The notes under the pieces were generated by a model, which saw only the letters and a program-made list of their open reading frames with translations, was not told where the DNA came from and did not search any database. A stretch of DNA of 64,000 nt from CBDCFV01 sp965216425 (GTDB taxonomy: Bacteria; Chloroflexota; Dehalococcoidia; Lucifugimonadales; UBA3495). Every line of letters starts with the position of its first letter. Position 1 is the stretch's first letter. Below are positions 16,861 through 25,843 of this stretch, piece by piece. The translations under genes were made by a program, and so were the position numbers. The DNA lies in contig CBDCFV010000007.1 of assembly GCA_965216425.1 (NCBI GenBank), positions 310,001 through 374,000 on the forward strand, in the 5' to 3' direction.

Positions 16861-17313
16861 TCAATTACCGGAGTCCAGCAACTCACTGACCAGTGCGTTC
16901 ACTTCGTTGCCGTCGGCTTTGCCACGAACTTGGGGCATCAACCGTCCCATCACCTTGCCCTTGTCCCTGGCTGTGGCGGCTCCTACCTCTTGAATCGTAT
17001 CCTTTACCAGTTGAGTCAGCTCTTCGCGGCTCAACCGGGGCGGCAGGTAGGCTTCGAGAACCGCCAACTCGACCGATTCCTTGGCGACCAAGTCTGCCCG
17101 GCCTCCTTGTTCGAACATGCGGATGCTTTCCCGACGATCATTCACTTGCTTGGCGACTACGTTCAGCATGGCCGGGTCGTCCAAGGTGCTTCCCTGGGTC
17201 TTTTCAGTTGCTTGGACTACGCTTTTCAGGAAGCGCAGAGCCTCCAAACGTTCTTTAGCCCGGTCCCGCATAGCTTGGCGGATGTCGTCCTCCAGCCTTT
17301 CTCGCATAGTCAT
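16861..17313 (-). CDS. GatB/YqeY-domain protein
   Basis: A 150-residue YqeY-like protein matching the family in full length: TMRERLEDDIRQAMRDRAKE start, LRFLKSVVQ, the RRESIRMFEQGGRADLV helix and the C-terminal GKVMGRLMPQVRGKADGN. The domain is also found at the end of GatB, where it contacts tRNA. Stand-alone members are common in bacteria and may assist tRNA-dependent amidation; the role is not proven. AAGGA precedes the ATG. Probably transcribed with purQ. Confidence 0.9.
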   Translation of the reverse strand: MTMRERLEDDIRQAMRDRAKERLEALRFLKSVVQATEKTQGSTLDDPAMLNVVAKQVNDRRESIRMFEQGGRADLVAKESVELAVLEAYLPPRLSREELTQLVKDTIQEVGAATARDKGKVMGRLMPQVRGKADGNEVNALVSELLDSGN

Positions 17314-17521
17314 AGTGTTCGGTCCTTAATGCGCAGGGGAGCCATCACATTTTCATTAAATCGGCGGTCACGGCGTTGCAACTGCATGGTCCAAGGCGAA
17401 TGGTCCACTCGAGGGCGATTATAAGTGGGCCTTTGGGGAGTGTCAATTTGAGTTGTAACGCCCGAACACCCTTAGTAAGCAGGGTACGGGAAACCAGACT
17501 AAGCTGGAACCGTCCGGCAAA

Positions 17522-18325
17522 TCAGGTTGCTGCCTGGAGCATGCCACCGTCGATTACCATGTTGGCGCCGGTGATATATCCCGCGCGGTCGGACGCCAGA
17601 AAGGCGATCAGGCTGCCTATTTCCTCCGGCTTGCCGAAGCGCCTCATGGGTATTAAGTCCATCGTGTCGTGAGTAATCTCGTCGGTAGTGCGCTGCTGAT
17701 TCTCCGCTTCTGTTTCTATTGAGGCAGTCAAAAATTCCGTCTCGACCGGCCCTGAGATCACGTTGTTGACGGTGATGTTGAAGCCAGCTAACTCCGTGGC
17801 CAGCATCTTCGAGAAGCCCATCAACGCAACCTGGCTGGAAGAGGACAAAGGGGACCCGGCGCCGGGACGTTTGACTTGGCTCGGAAACAGGTGGATTATT
17901 CGCCCCCACCGCTGTTGCTTCATGTAGGGGATTGCCTCTCGGGAGAGCCGGACCGCGCTGACAAAGTTCTGCTCCAGCGACGCCATTATAGTCTCGTCGT
18001 GAAACTCAGAAGGGCGGCCCGCCGGCCCTTCCCAAATGTGGTTCACGAGGACACTGACGTGGCCGAACCGGTTGATAGTGTCCCTCACCACACGACGACT
18101 GTCCCTGGCTGTGGAAAGGTCCGCGGGAATGGCGAGTACGTGGTGTTGAGAACTGACGCGGGCCAACTCGATTTCGGTGCGGCGAAGCTCAGCTTCGGTA
18201 CGGGCCGAAATGGTCACACTTGCACCCTCTTGGGCAAAAGCCAAAGCGATGGCCTTACCGATACCCCTGCTGGAACCTCCGATAATGGCAACCCGGTCCC
18301 TCAACCCCAAATCCATAGCGCCCAC
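17522..18325 (-). CDS. SDR-fold protein lacking the catalytic Tyr and Lys
   Basis: A 267-residue SDR homologue. The Rossmann part is preserved as VAIIGGSSRGIGKAI (Gly replaces the usual Thr) and NNVISGPVETEF, IADGGMLQ-like IDGGM are normal. In the place of the YxxxK motif the sequence reads PLSSSSQVALMGFSKML: aligning VALMGF with the usual AALIGL puts Ser at the Tyr and Gln at the Lys position. The normal Ser strand also reads IIHLFPSQ. It may bind nucleotide without normal hydride transfer. It lies 48 bases after the CaiB gene, suggesting joint transcription. Confidence 0.8.
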   Translation of the reverse strand: MGAMDLGLRDRVAIIGGSSRGIGKAIALAFAQEGASVTISARTEAELRRTEIELARVSSQHHVLAIPADLSTARDSRRVVRDTINRFGHVSVLVNHIWEGPAGRPSEFHDETIMASLEQNFVSAVRLSREAIPYMKQQRWGRIIHLFPSQVKRPGAGSPLSSSSQVALMGFSKMLATELAGFNITVNNVISGPVETEFLTASIETEAENQQRTTDEITHDTMDLIPMRRFGKPEEIGSLIAFLASDRAGYITGANMVIDGGMLQAAT

Positions 18326-18373
18326 ATACTCCCGTGTTTTATTATCGAGAAACCCCCTACGGCAGGAAACGGG

Positions 18374-19561
18374 TTAGATGACCGCCCCTTCCTGGAAACC
18401 GCGTATATCTCCCTCTGAGTATCCAAGGGAGGTCAAAACTTCTTGATTGTGTTCTCCCAAAAGAGGTGGATGCCGGTCCAGTCCCCCGGGAGTGGCGGAA
18501 AACTTGATCGGAAGACCGGTCTGCTTAATGGAACCCAGGGTGGGGTGGGGCATCTCCTGGTACATGTTGCGTGCCAATACCTGAGCGTCGGCGAAGACGT
18601 CGGCTAGGTCGTTTATCGGGCCGCAGGGGACGTTCACAGCCTGCAGGTCCTTCACCCAGTCGGCCACCGGGCGAGTCAGGAAGTATTCCTGTAGCATCGA
18701 GACCATGGCCCCACGATTACGAACCCGGTCGCCGTTGTTGGCATAGTCCGGGTGGTCTTTCAAGTCTTCACGGTTGATGCCTTGGCAGAACCGCTCCCAG
18801 ATGCGATCGGAGCCGACGGCGACGTTGATGTACTTGCCGTCCTGGCACATGAAGGCTTGGTATGGCACCAACGTCGGATGGGCCGCGCCCATGCGCTTGG
18901 GCGGCGTCCCATTGGCGAAGAAATAGCCAGCTTGGTAGGTGAGCCAAGCGATCTGGGCGTCCATCATGGACACGTCGATGTACTGGCCCGCTCCGGACTG
19001 GCCCCGGTGATGCAGCGCCGCCATGATGGCGAAGGCGGCCCACATGCCTGCGCCGATGTCGGTGACGGCAACGCCGATTTTCTGCGGTTCACCGTCGGGC
19101 TCGCCGGTGACGCTCATGAGTCCGCCGATGCCCTGCATAATCTGGTCGTAGGCAGGCCGACTGCGATACGGGCCATCCTGGCCGAAGCCGGATATTGAGC
19201 AATAGACGACGTTGGGGTTGGTTGCCTTCACCGCCTCGTAGTCCAGCCCAAAACGCTCCATAACCCCTGGCGTGAAGTTCTCTACTATCACGTCAGAGTC
19301 CTTGGCAAGCTTGAGGAAGATTTCCTTAGCTTGAGGGTCCCGCAGGTTCAACGTCAGGCTTCTTTTGTTGCGGTTAATGGACAGGAAGTAGGCGCTTTCC
19401 TCGCCAATGAACGGAGGACCCCACTTTCGGGTGTCGTCGCCGGAACCCGGCATCTCTACTTTAATCACGTCCGCGCCGTTGTCCCCAAGCATCAGGGTGC
19501 AGAAAGGGCCGGCGAGGGCCCGGGTCAGGTCGAGCACGCGAATACCTTCAAGCGCCTTCAT
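18374..19561 (-). CDS. CaiB/BaiF family class III CoA-transferase
   Basis: A 395-residue class III CoA-transferase moving CoA between carboxylic acids. Seen: IRVLDLTRALAGPFCTLMLGD, GADVIKVEMPGSGDDTR, RNKRSLTLNLRDP, the catalytic Asp in YIDVSMMDAQIAW and the C-terminal HPPLLGEHNQEVL. AAGGAG precedes the ATG. The family is frequently expanded in SAR202-like genomes and works with acyl-CoA catabolism. Followed on the same strand by the degenerate SDR. Confidence 0.92.
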   Translation of the reverse strand: MKALEGIRVLDLTRALAGPFCTLMLGDNGADVIKVEMPGSGDDTRKWGPPFIGEESAYFLSINRNKRSLTLNLRDPQAKEIFLKLAKDSDVIVENFTPGVMERFGLDYEAVKATNPNVVYCSISGFGQDGPYRSRPAYDQIMQGIGGLMSVTGEPDGEPQKIGVAVTDIGAGMWAAFAIMAALHHRGQSGAGQYIDVSMMDAQIAWLTYQAGYFFANGTPPKRMGAAHPTLVPYQAFMCQDGKYINVAVGSDRIWERFCQGINREDLKDHPDYANNGDRVRNRGAMVSMLQEYFLTRPVADWVKDLQAVNVPCGPINDLADVFADAQVLARNMYQEMPHPTLGSIKQTGLPIKFSATPGGLDRHPPLLGEHNQEVLTSLGYSEGDIRGFQEGAVI

Positions 19562-20345
19562 GGGAATTTCTCCTTAGTTCCTACCGTTGAGGCTGAGGCG
19601 TCAGGATCGCACTTGCTACATGACGCCTTATCTGATCCCCTCAAGTTGACTGCCGGTAAACACGGGCAAGGGGAACACGCGATATGTTATCACAGGCTCA
19701 AGTTCCCGTGTACAGACCCTTCCATGAAAAGGCGGCGGCGGACTGGTGGATAACCAAGGCATGTGCAAAGTCGTCCCTGTCTTGCCTTCAGCCGAGGGAA
19801 CCCGCAGGCCGGATATTCCCGGCCGAAGGAAGGATGACATTGAGCAGCGCGTCGGGGTCAGGGACGGTGTCCTTGCGACGACAATCATGCAGGTAGTTGT
19901 TGGCCGCGCCCAATGGGAGGAGCCGGTAGCCGGCGTCTATTACCCGGGGATGAAGGGCTGGATTTCGGGCAAGGGCTTGTGGTCGGACTGGGCGACGAAC
20001 TAACGATGGCAGAGGTCCCGACTCAGGAGGCCCAGCCGGCAGGCGGCCAGTTCGCGGGCCAATTTCCTTTGAAGGGCACGGACGCGGACGCGGAGGTGAG
20101 CGCGGAGGGGCGTTTATTTCACTTCTCATGATGCAGACTCCTCAGATGGTCTATTTGCCGGAGGGGCCGGAAATTTCAGAACTGCGGACATTTACGGACA
20201 TTTACGGACATTCGAGGAGAGGGCCGGAGTTGAAAGGGACTTCGAAGTCACGGTTGGGTCCGGGCAGCTTATTGCCAGGGGGTCTTTCCAGTCATCAAAC
20301 ATCATGTTGCCTCAGTGGCTTTATTGGATTTGTCCACGTCCAATG
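19562..20345. other. Intergenic region without a recognised gene
   Basis: About 780 bases with only short, low-quality reading frames on either strand and no family-like protein. It contains a small tandem repeat near 20185 and leads into the first MITE. It may hold the promoter of the CaiB unit close to 19562, but no clear -35/-10 pair was identified. Confidence 0.5.
20185..20212 (+). repeat. Short 10-bp tandem repeat
   Basis: The unit CGGACATTTA is repeated 2.8 times (CGGACATTTA, CGGACATTTA, CGGACATT). Significance unknown; possibly replication slippage in gene-free DNA. Confidence 0.7.
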
Positions 20346-20499
20346 CAGGGCATTTTCATTTTCAGGATTGGGTTAAATGGGGCTCGTCTCTCCCGCGAAA
20401 GCGGGACCCTACATGACCATGGCCTATGGCAACTTTCCCATGGCAAGACTATATGGATTCCCGCCTGCGCGGGAAAGACGAGAGAATGAAAAGGCCCTG
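20346..20499 (+). mobile_element. MITE-like element, copy 1 (154 bp)
   Basis: The most diverged of three 154-bp copies. The ends are inverted: CAGGGCATTTTCATTTTC on the left, ATGAAAAGGCCCTG on the right. Inside, CTCTCCCGCGAAAGCGGG and GATTCCCGCCTGCGCGGG form further hairpins. The flanks ACGTCCAATG (20336-20345) and ACGTCCGATG (20500-20509) are a 10-bp direct repeat with one mismatch, an aged target duplication. It encodes nothing plausible. Confidence 0.85.
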
Positions 20500-21152
20500 A
20501 CGTCCGATGGGACGTTGAGCAGGACAAGTAATGACAAGTAATATGGTAGAGAGGTGCTTTCCGAGCTGGCAAGGGGCAAATGTCAGTAGGGAGGTTCCTC
20601 CGCGGGAATGGCGGTGAACCGGCAAGTCAACTCCCGTGACGTTGCACATGCCTTGGGTGGATAACACCAGGGCAATCGCGTTACAAAGTTTGGCGGCCCA
20701 ATTCATCCCACGTCTTCACTGGGGCAGGCGTCATTCCCGTGGAAACGGAATCCATAGGTCGTTGGGAAGGGTGAATTCCCCTACGAGAAGCAGGGTAGAT
20801 TCCCGCCTTCGCGGGAGTGACGAAAGGTTTTACGACAGATTTGGCCTGTCTGGTGCACTGATAATTAAAACGCGATTGCTGAGTGGATAACAAGTCTTGA
20901 TTGACAACGGTTGACACCCCAAATAGACTTTTGGAGGTTGTAACTATCAAGTCCTCTGGAAGTATTTCCCATGGTCGTTTTACTCTCTCCCGACGCCAAT
21001 TGGTTCTGTTCGTTTTGACTTTTGGATGCCGCTAATGAAGTTAACATAAACAATAAACGCCGTGAGTTCCTGGGCATTTTGCCTCGTTCCCTGGCATACA
21101 TTTAATGGTTGATTAAGGGTTGTGCCCAGCATAATTCCGTTGAAAGGTAAGT
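20500..21152. other. Intergenic repeat-rich region
   Basis: About 650 bases between the MITE and the lipoprotein gene. It contains the paired palindrome at 20729-20822 and two TTGACA hexamers near 20901 and 20910, without a convincing -10 box at the right spacing. No gene is supported. Confidence 0.45.
20729..20822. repeat. Paired palindromic repeat (foldback)
   Basis: Two hairpins in inverted arrangement: CGTCATTCCCG with CGGAAT on the left, GATTCCCGCCTTCGCGGG with AGTGACG on the right, about 50 bases apart. The whole unit can fold back on itself. The layout matches the inside of the 154-bp MITE, but without its CAGGGCC ends. Confidence 0.6.
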
Positions 21153-22232
21153 ATGACTAAATCGGCAATCACACGTTCAATCCCATTCGTTTTGTCTGTC
21201 TTAGTGTTATTGGCTCTCGCGGCCTGCGGAGGGGGAGACACTCCTGCTACTTCTCCCCCCATGGAACAGCCAACCCGGCAACCCACCGCTACAACTGGGG
21301 CCCAACCTGCCGCCACTACAGTACCTACGGAGACGCCCGCGCCGACTTCCACCACCGCAGCGGAGGCGTCTCCCACGGCTGCTCCCGCCGCCACTACAGC
21401 CCCTCCAAAGGCTCCGGAACCTACGGATACTCCTGTTCCCACGCCCAAGGATACTCCCGTCCCCGCGCCGACGGAGGCCCCCACGGTTGAGCCGACGATG
21501 GAGCCTACCCGTCTGCCCACGGTTGCTCCCACGGCAGCTCCCACAGAGGTTCCTACAGCTACTCCAGAGCCTCTGCCTGCAACGCCTTCCGAGCCTACCA
21601 CGTACCTGCTGTCCGTCCATCAGCCAGGGGACCAAGTCTACGCCGGTAAGACGGTGACCTTCATGGTTGGAAATCTGCAAGCTGTCGAGACAGCCGTTTG
21701 GCGGCAGGGAGGGCTGGATTCACTAGACCTGTCGGCATCAGGTAGTGCGCGGAGTGATACTCCTCAGCCTTCCACCCCAGCGACGGCGACTCGTGATAGA
21801 GGCTTTTCGACAGGTGGCCTGCTGGCCAGGCCGGCATTTCAACCGGCGCCCCCACATGTATTCGCAGGCACAGTTACCATCAACGGTCAACCTGCCGTGC
21901 CGGGGACTGTAGTCACCGCATTGGTGGACGGTATTCCCGTGCCTAACGCAGAGGCTACCGCCAAGGCCGCCTCCGAGTCGCCAGACAGCTCTGGTTCGGT
22001 TGCCCAATCGCTGGACCCGTTGGGAGACAATTTACTGATGGTTTGGGGATTCGACCGCACCATCCAAGATTGGAGTTTCTATGATCCCAGTTCCGGCTTC
22101 GCCAAGTTCAATACCATAAGAGAAATGGCGCCGGGAGGTTTTTATTATTTGGTAGTTGAACGCAATCAGACTGTCACCCTCAACGGACGGGAAAGGACGC
22201 TATTCCCAGGCTGGAACCCGGAAAGATGGTAA
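21153..22232 (+). CDS. Lipoprotein with long Pro/Thr-rich linker
   Basis: A 359-residue exported lipoprotein. The signal peptide ends in the lipobox LALAAC, so Cys25 would be lipidated. Residues about 30-150 are a low-complexity Pro/Thr/Ala linker (TPVPTPKDTPVPAPTEAP and similar). The C-terminal part, about residues 150-359, contains TYLLSVHQPGDQVYAGKTV and TINGQPAVPGTVVTALVDG, suggesting one or two beta-sandwich domains exposed at the cell surface. AAAGG precedes ATG 21153. No known enzyme family is recognised. This linker-lipoprotein layout is typical of Chloroflexota. Confidence 0.82.
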   Translation: MTKSAITRSIPFVLSVLVLLALAACGGGDTPATSPPMEQPTRQPTATTGAQPAATTVPTETPAPTSTTAAEASPTAAPAATTAPPKAPEPTDTPVPTPKDTPVPAPTEAPTVEPTMEPTRLPTVAPTAAPTEVPTATPEPLPATPSEPTTYLLSVHQPGDQVYAGKTVTFMVGNLQAVETAVWRQGGLDSLDLSASGSARSDTPQPSTPATATRDRGFSTGGLLARPAFQPAPPHVFAGTVTINGQPAVPGTVVTALVDGIPVPNAEATAKAASESPDSSGSVAQSLDPLGDNLLMVWGFDRTIQDWSFYDPSSGFAKFNTIREMAPGGFYYLVVERNQTVTLNGRERTLFPGWNPERW

Positions 22233-22268
22233 GTTCAGCGTTAAAAGTGGTCCAGGAGGTTTAATTCA

Positions 22269-23303
22269 ATGTCGTATTTCATGTACGTCTCTTTGCAAGG
22301 GGACGACAAGATATTGACCTTCAATATGGACGCCACCAACGGCAAGTTGACGCCCGTGAGGGAGTTGGCCCTAAGCGGCGGCCCGGCGCCTCTGGCCGCA
22401 GACCCGCAACGCCGCTGCCTCTACGCGGCGCGGCGGGGCAGCAAAGAACTGTCCAGCTTCCGCATAGACCCTGGCGACGGTAGCCTCGATATGATCGGAA
22501 CGGTAAGCTTGGAGACCGACCCATGCTTCCTTTCAACGGACCGGAAAGGCCGGTTCGTGATGGCTGCTTACTACGAGGGATCGATGGTTACGGTGCATCC
22601 CATCGGGGGAGACGGGGCGGTTGTTGACCCGCCGGCCCTCAGGTTGCCGACTGCGCGGGGCGCCCACTCAATCCAGACCGATCCGTCCAATTCCTTTGCT
22701 TTCGTACCCCACATCGCGGGCAACGGCCCGAACGCTATTTTCCAGTTTCGCTTCAATGATGAGACCGGCGAGTTGACACCCAACGAACCGACCCGAGTTT
22801 CGCCGGAGGAACAGTTGGGGCCCCGGCACTTCTGCTTTCACCCCAGCGGCGACACCCTTTATTTCTCCAACGAGCAGGGGTGCAGCGTGACGGCTTACCG
22901 GTTAGATGGACCGTCGGGGGTTCTCAGTCCTTTCCAGACGGTTTCCACCTTGCCCTATGGGTATTCAGGACAGAATAGCTGCGCCCAGATACAGATTACC
23001 CCAGACGGTAGTGCGTTATACGCCCCCAACCGGGGCCACAACAGCGTCGCTTGCTTTGCCATAGACTCCGCCACCCACCGGCTGACGCCCATGGGCCAAT
23101 CGCCGACGGAACCGGTGCCCAGGGCTATCGGTCTGGACCCTCAGGGAAAGTTCCTGTTTGCTGCGGGCTTGGAGTCGGGCCGCCTCACCGCTTATCGAGT
23201 GAACGGGGACACCGCGGAACTGGAATACTTGGAGACCTACACCGTGGGCGACCGCCCCATGTGGGTGATGGTGATAGAGTTGCCCGGCGACGGTGGCGGC
23301 TGA
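22269..23303 (+). CDS. Lactonase / 6-phosphogluconolactonase-type 7-bladed propeller
   Basis: A 344-residue protein of the YbhE/Pgl-type lactonase family. Repeated blades are visible: DDKILTFNMDATNGKLTPV, the central LGPRHFCFHPSGDTLYF, CAQIQITPDGSALYAPNRGH and IGLDPQGKFLFAAGLESGRL. Family members hydrolyse 6-phosphogluconolactone or other sugar lactones in the cytosol; many paralogues are uncharacterised. GGAGGT precedes the ATG. Its stop codon overlaps the start of the tag gene by one base. Confidence 0.88.
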   Translation: MSYFMYVSLQGDDKILTFNMDATNGKLTPVRELALSGGPAPLAADPQRRCLYAARRGSKELSSFRIDPGDGSLDMIGTVSLETDPCFLSTDRKGRFVMAAYYEGSMVTVHPIGGDGAVVDPPALRLPTARGAHSIQTDPSNSFAFVPHIAGNGPNAIFQFRFNDETGELTPNEPTRVSPEEQLGPRHFCFHPSGDTLYFSNEQGCSVTAYRLDGPSGVLSPFQTVSTLPYGYSGQNSCAQIQITPDGSALYAPNRGHNSVACFAIDSATHRLTPMGQSPTEPVPRAIGLDPQGKFLFAAGLESGRLTAYRVNGDTAELEYLETYTVGDRPMWVMVIELPGDGGG

Positions 23304-23893
23304 TGGTCCAACGGTGCCACTGGGCCTCCAGCGACATTATGATCGATTACCATGATCGCGAGTGGGGAGTGCCACAGCACGAAGATCAAAAGCTGTTCGA
23401 GCTGCTGATGCTGGAAGGCGCGCAAGCGGGGTTGAGTTGGGAGACTATCCTGAAGAAAAGAGGGAATTACCGCGAAGCCTTCGACAAATTTGACGTCGAG
23501 AAAGTGGCGGCGTACACGGACGAACGGTTGGCTGAAATCCTGCAAGACCCCGGCATTGTGCGGAACCGGCTGAAGGTGCGGGCGTTCCAGAGTAACGCCG
23601 TCAAGTTTCTGGAATTGCAGGAACAGTTCGGCTCTTTTGCCATCTACCTGTGGGACTACGTGGGCGGCAAGCCGCTCCAACACTCCCGAGGCCCGGCGGA
23701 TGAGGCCCCTTCCAATACCGAACTGTCGGACAGGTTGAGCGCCGATATGAAGCGGCGCGGCTTCAAGTTCGTGGGGTCGACGATCTGCTACGCCTTCCTT
23801 CAATCGGCAGGGCTGGTAAACGACCATCAAGTGTCATGCTTCAGGCACCAGGAAGTGCGCGATTCGGCCGGAGCATCAGGGTCAAAAGAGTAG
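23303..23893 (+). CDS. tag: DNA-3-methyladenine glycosylase I
   Basis: A 196-residue base-excision repair enzyme removing 3-methyladenine. The start ATG 23303 shares its A with the stop codon of the upstream lactonase, a TGATG overlap that makes coupling likely; the reading frame open further upstream is a shadow. The zinc site is complete and at the classic positions: Cys5, His17, His175 and Cys179. Glu38, in LMLEGAQAGLSW, is the base-recognition residue. Length matches the family, with a short extra tail. Confidence 0.95.
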   Translation: MVQRCHWASSDIMIDYHDREWGVPQHEDQKLFELLMLEGAQAGLSWETILKKRGNYREAFDKFDVEKVAAYTDERLAEILQDPGIVRNRLKVRAFQSNAVKFLELQEQFGSFAIYLWDYVGGKPLQHSRGPADEAPSNTELSDRLSADMKRRGFKFVGSTICYAFLQSAGLVNDHQVSCFRHQEVRDSAGASGSKE

Positions 23894-23920
23894 CGGCGGC
23901 GATTGGCTGGGCCGTTTGGA

Positions 23921-24688
23921 CTATCTCGCCGGTTGCAGCAGGTTCTCTTGTAAAGCCCTCCACAGGTACAGTGCTGCCCTGAAGCTGATGAAGGCACGGT
24001 CAAGGTCCACCACCCGCTGAGACTCGAAGTCCGGCCCAGTCCTGCCAAGCCTTACCGTCCAAGCTTCGCTTACCGGCTCCCCGGTCATCTCCTCCAAGGC
24101 TTTGGCATAGGCGGCTACTTGCAGCCCATATTCGGGGTAGATGCTGTTGCCGGTCTTCCAGTCGAGGACGATTAACTTGCCGTCCCGGTAGGCGATGGCG
24201 TCCGCCGACCCGGCGTAGCGGTATTTGGCGGAATACAACATCGCCTCGGTCAACCGGATGTCCACGCCGGAGGCGGCCCGCCAAGCCATGAAGTTGTTTA
24301 CTACGGCCTCCAGTTCCGGCGGGACCTCCGGCTCCAAGCCCTGGATTATCCGGTCGATTAACTCATGGGCTTGAGTGCCGAATCCGGCCGCTTGGTCCCT
24401 CTTGGAGTCCGGGGTCTGCCGGGCTTGGTCTATAACGTCCGCCACCCATTCGGCAGTGATGCTTTCCGTCAGCCCAGCGCGGGCCAGGAGCGCCGTTTGC
24501 ACCGACTCCAGAGCCGCGTTCCTTGCCCACGGCGCCAAGCCCGGTTTGTTTATAACCCCCAATACGTTGGTGACCGAAGGAAATAGCTCGTCGAACCCCT
24601 CGACCTGGTAATGTCTCCCTCCCGGCTTACCGTCGATTCGAGTAACAGGCTTGGCGCCCGGAATGGCTTGGCCGCGGCGTAGCTCCAC
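23921..24688 (-). CDS. PD-(D/E)XK nuclease-family protein
   Basis: A 255-residue protein related to Cas4/RecB-type exonucleases. Start GTG 24688 is two bases after the stop of the upstream FMN oxidase; the open frame beyond this lies inside that gene and is not family-like. Motif residues are visible: His108 in GTQAHELID, Asp163 in YAGSADAI, Asp176-x-Lys178 in VLDWKTGN and Gln190 in YGLQVAAYA, the complete order expected for a metal-dependent nuclease. It probably acts on DNA ends; there are no cas genes nearby. It is co-directional and coupled with the oxidase gene, likely by chance of operon content. Confidence 0.85.
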   Translation of the reverse strand: MELRRGQAIPGAKPVTRIDGKPGGRHYQVEGFDELFPSVTNVLGVINKPGLAPWARNAALESVQTALLARAGLTESITAEWVADVIDQARQTPDSKRDQAAGFGTQAHELIDRIIQGLEPEVPPELEAVVNNFMAWRAASGVDIRLTEAMLYSAKYRYAGSADAIAYRDGKLIVLDWKTGNSIYPEYGLQVAAYAKALEEMTGEPVSEAWTVRLGRTGPDFESQRVVDLDRAFISFRAALYLWRALQENLLQPAR

Positions 24689-24690
24689 GA

Positions 24691-25803
24691 TTAACGAAGT
24701 TCGGGCGGCTGCGGGAAGAGCGCCAGCAAAGGCGAGACCGTGCCCAGCGAGTCCATCCCTATGCTGTCTATGGTGGTCTTGCCGCACATACCCATCGTGG
24801 CGTCCAATTCGTCGTGCAGGATGTTCAGCACTGACACGACCCCGTCTTCACCGTCCACGGCCAAGCCCCAGAACAGAGGACGCCCCATCAGCACGGCCCG
24901 CGCGCCCAAGGCCAGGGCCTTGAAAATGTCCGAACCCCTGCGGATGCCGCCGTCCATGTATACTTCGGCCCTGCCGTCCACAGCCTCTACCACCTCGGGC
25001 AATACCTCAATGGTGGCGAATGTAGTGTCCAAGTACCTTGCGCCGTGGTTGGAAACGATGATTCCCTTGGCCCCGTGCTCCGCGCTCTGCCGCCCGTCTT
25101 CGCCCACCATTATGCCCTTCACCACCAGTGGCAGATTGGTGTTGGAGGCCAGCCAGTCCAGGTCGGGCCAGGTTGTGGCGACGTCGCGTATATCGCTCGG
25201 ACCGGCAGGGGCATCGGCTCCGAACTTCCAAGCATGAGTCCCAAGGTCCAGTTGGGCGTAGTTGGGCGACGCGGGACCCACGTAGTTGTTGCGGAGGTTC
25301 CGTTCCCGTTTGGGCTTTATCTTTGCGTCAAGGGTCAAGCACAAGGCCGAATAGCCGGCTTCCTCCGCCCGGTTGACCATTTCCAGGGTTAGTTCCCGGT
25401 CTTTGAAGAAGTACTGCTGGAACCAGATGTTCCCAGTTGCGACTTGGGCTACATCTTCCAGCGTCCGCGACGCGTGGGAACTGAGCACCATGACCGTACC
25501 CATGGCCCCAGCGGCCTTGGCGGTGGCCAGTTCCCCTTCAGCGTGGGCCGCGCCGTGGTTGCCGGCAGGGTCCAGCATCACAGGCAGGCTGATGCGCTGG
25601 CCCAGGACAGTGGTGCTCAGGTCCCGCTCGCTGACATCCACCATCATCCGCGGCTTCAGCATGATGGAGTCGAAAACGGCTCGAGTCCGGCGCAGGGTTA
25701 TCTCGTCGGTGGCCGCTCCGGCTATAAAATCGTAGTCGCCCTTGTCAAGCCGCCCCCTGGCGATCTCTTCATACTCGAAAATGTTCACCGGGTTCTCAAT
25801 CAT
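24691..25803 (-). CDS. FMN-dependent alpha-hydroxy-acid oxidase/dehydrogenase
   Basis: A 370-residue TIM-barrel flavoprotein of the lactate oxidase/LldD/glycolate oxidase family. Seen: the N-terminal YEEIARGRLDKGDYDFIAGAA, Lys229 in LVVKGIM, the catalytic His253 and Arg256 in VSNHGARYLD (normally SNHGGRQLD), and the phosphate-binding DGGIRRGSDIFKALALGA. Active-site residues are kept, so it should oxidise an L-2-hydroxy acid. A full GGAGGTGAT ribosome-binding site is upstream. Third in a minus-strand run of catabolic genes. Confidence 0.9.
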   Translation of the reverse strand: MIENPVNIFEYEEIARGRLDKGDYDFIAGAATDEITLRRTRAVFDSIMLKPRMMVDVSERDLSTTVLGQRISLPVMLDPAGNHGAAHAEGELATAKAAGAMGTVMVLSSHASRTLEDVAQVATGNIWFQQYFFKDRELTLEMVNRAEEAGYSALCLTLDAKIKPKRERNLRNNYVGPASPNYAQLDLGTHAWKFGADAPAGPSDIRDVATTWPDLDWLASNTNLPLVVKGIMVGEDGRQSAEHGAKGIIVSNHGARYLDTTFATIEVLPEVVEAVDGRAEVYMDGGIRRGSDIFKALALGARAVLMGRPLFWGLAVDGEDGVVSVLNILHDELDATMGMCGKTTIDSIGMDSLGTVSPLLALFPQPPELR

Positions 25804-25843
25804 GCTCCATCACCTCCGAAAAGAATGAACACGTGGCGCTGTT

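Noticed and set aside
20304..20489. Short frames within the MITEs (for example ending in WIPACAGKTRE)
   Set aside because: They arise from the palindromic sequence of the element and recur only because the MITE does.
20185..20822. Possible CRISPR array
   Set aside because: Repeats are few and palindromic, spacers are not regular and no cas genes are present; the Cas4-like nuclease at 23921 is a general PD-(D/E)XK protein.
20901..20940. Promoter with TTGACA boxes
   Set aside because: No TATAAT-like box at 16-18 bases from either TTGACA, so not supported.
21113..21601. A Gly/Val/Ala-rich frame on the minus strand
   Set aside because: It mirrors the Pro/Thr linker of the lipoprotein and is not a real repeat protein.
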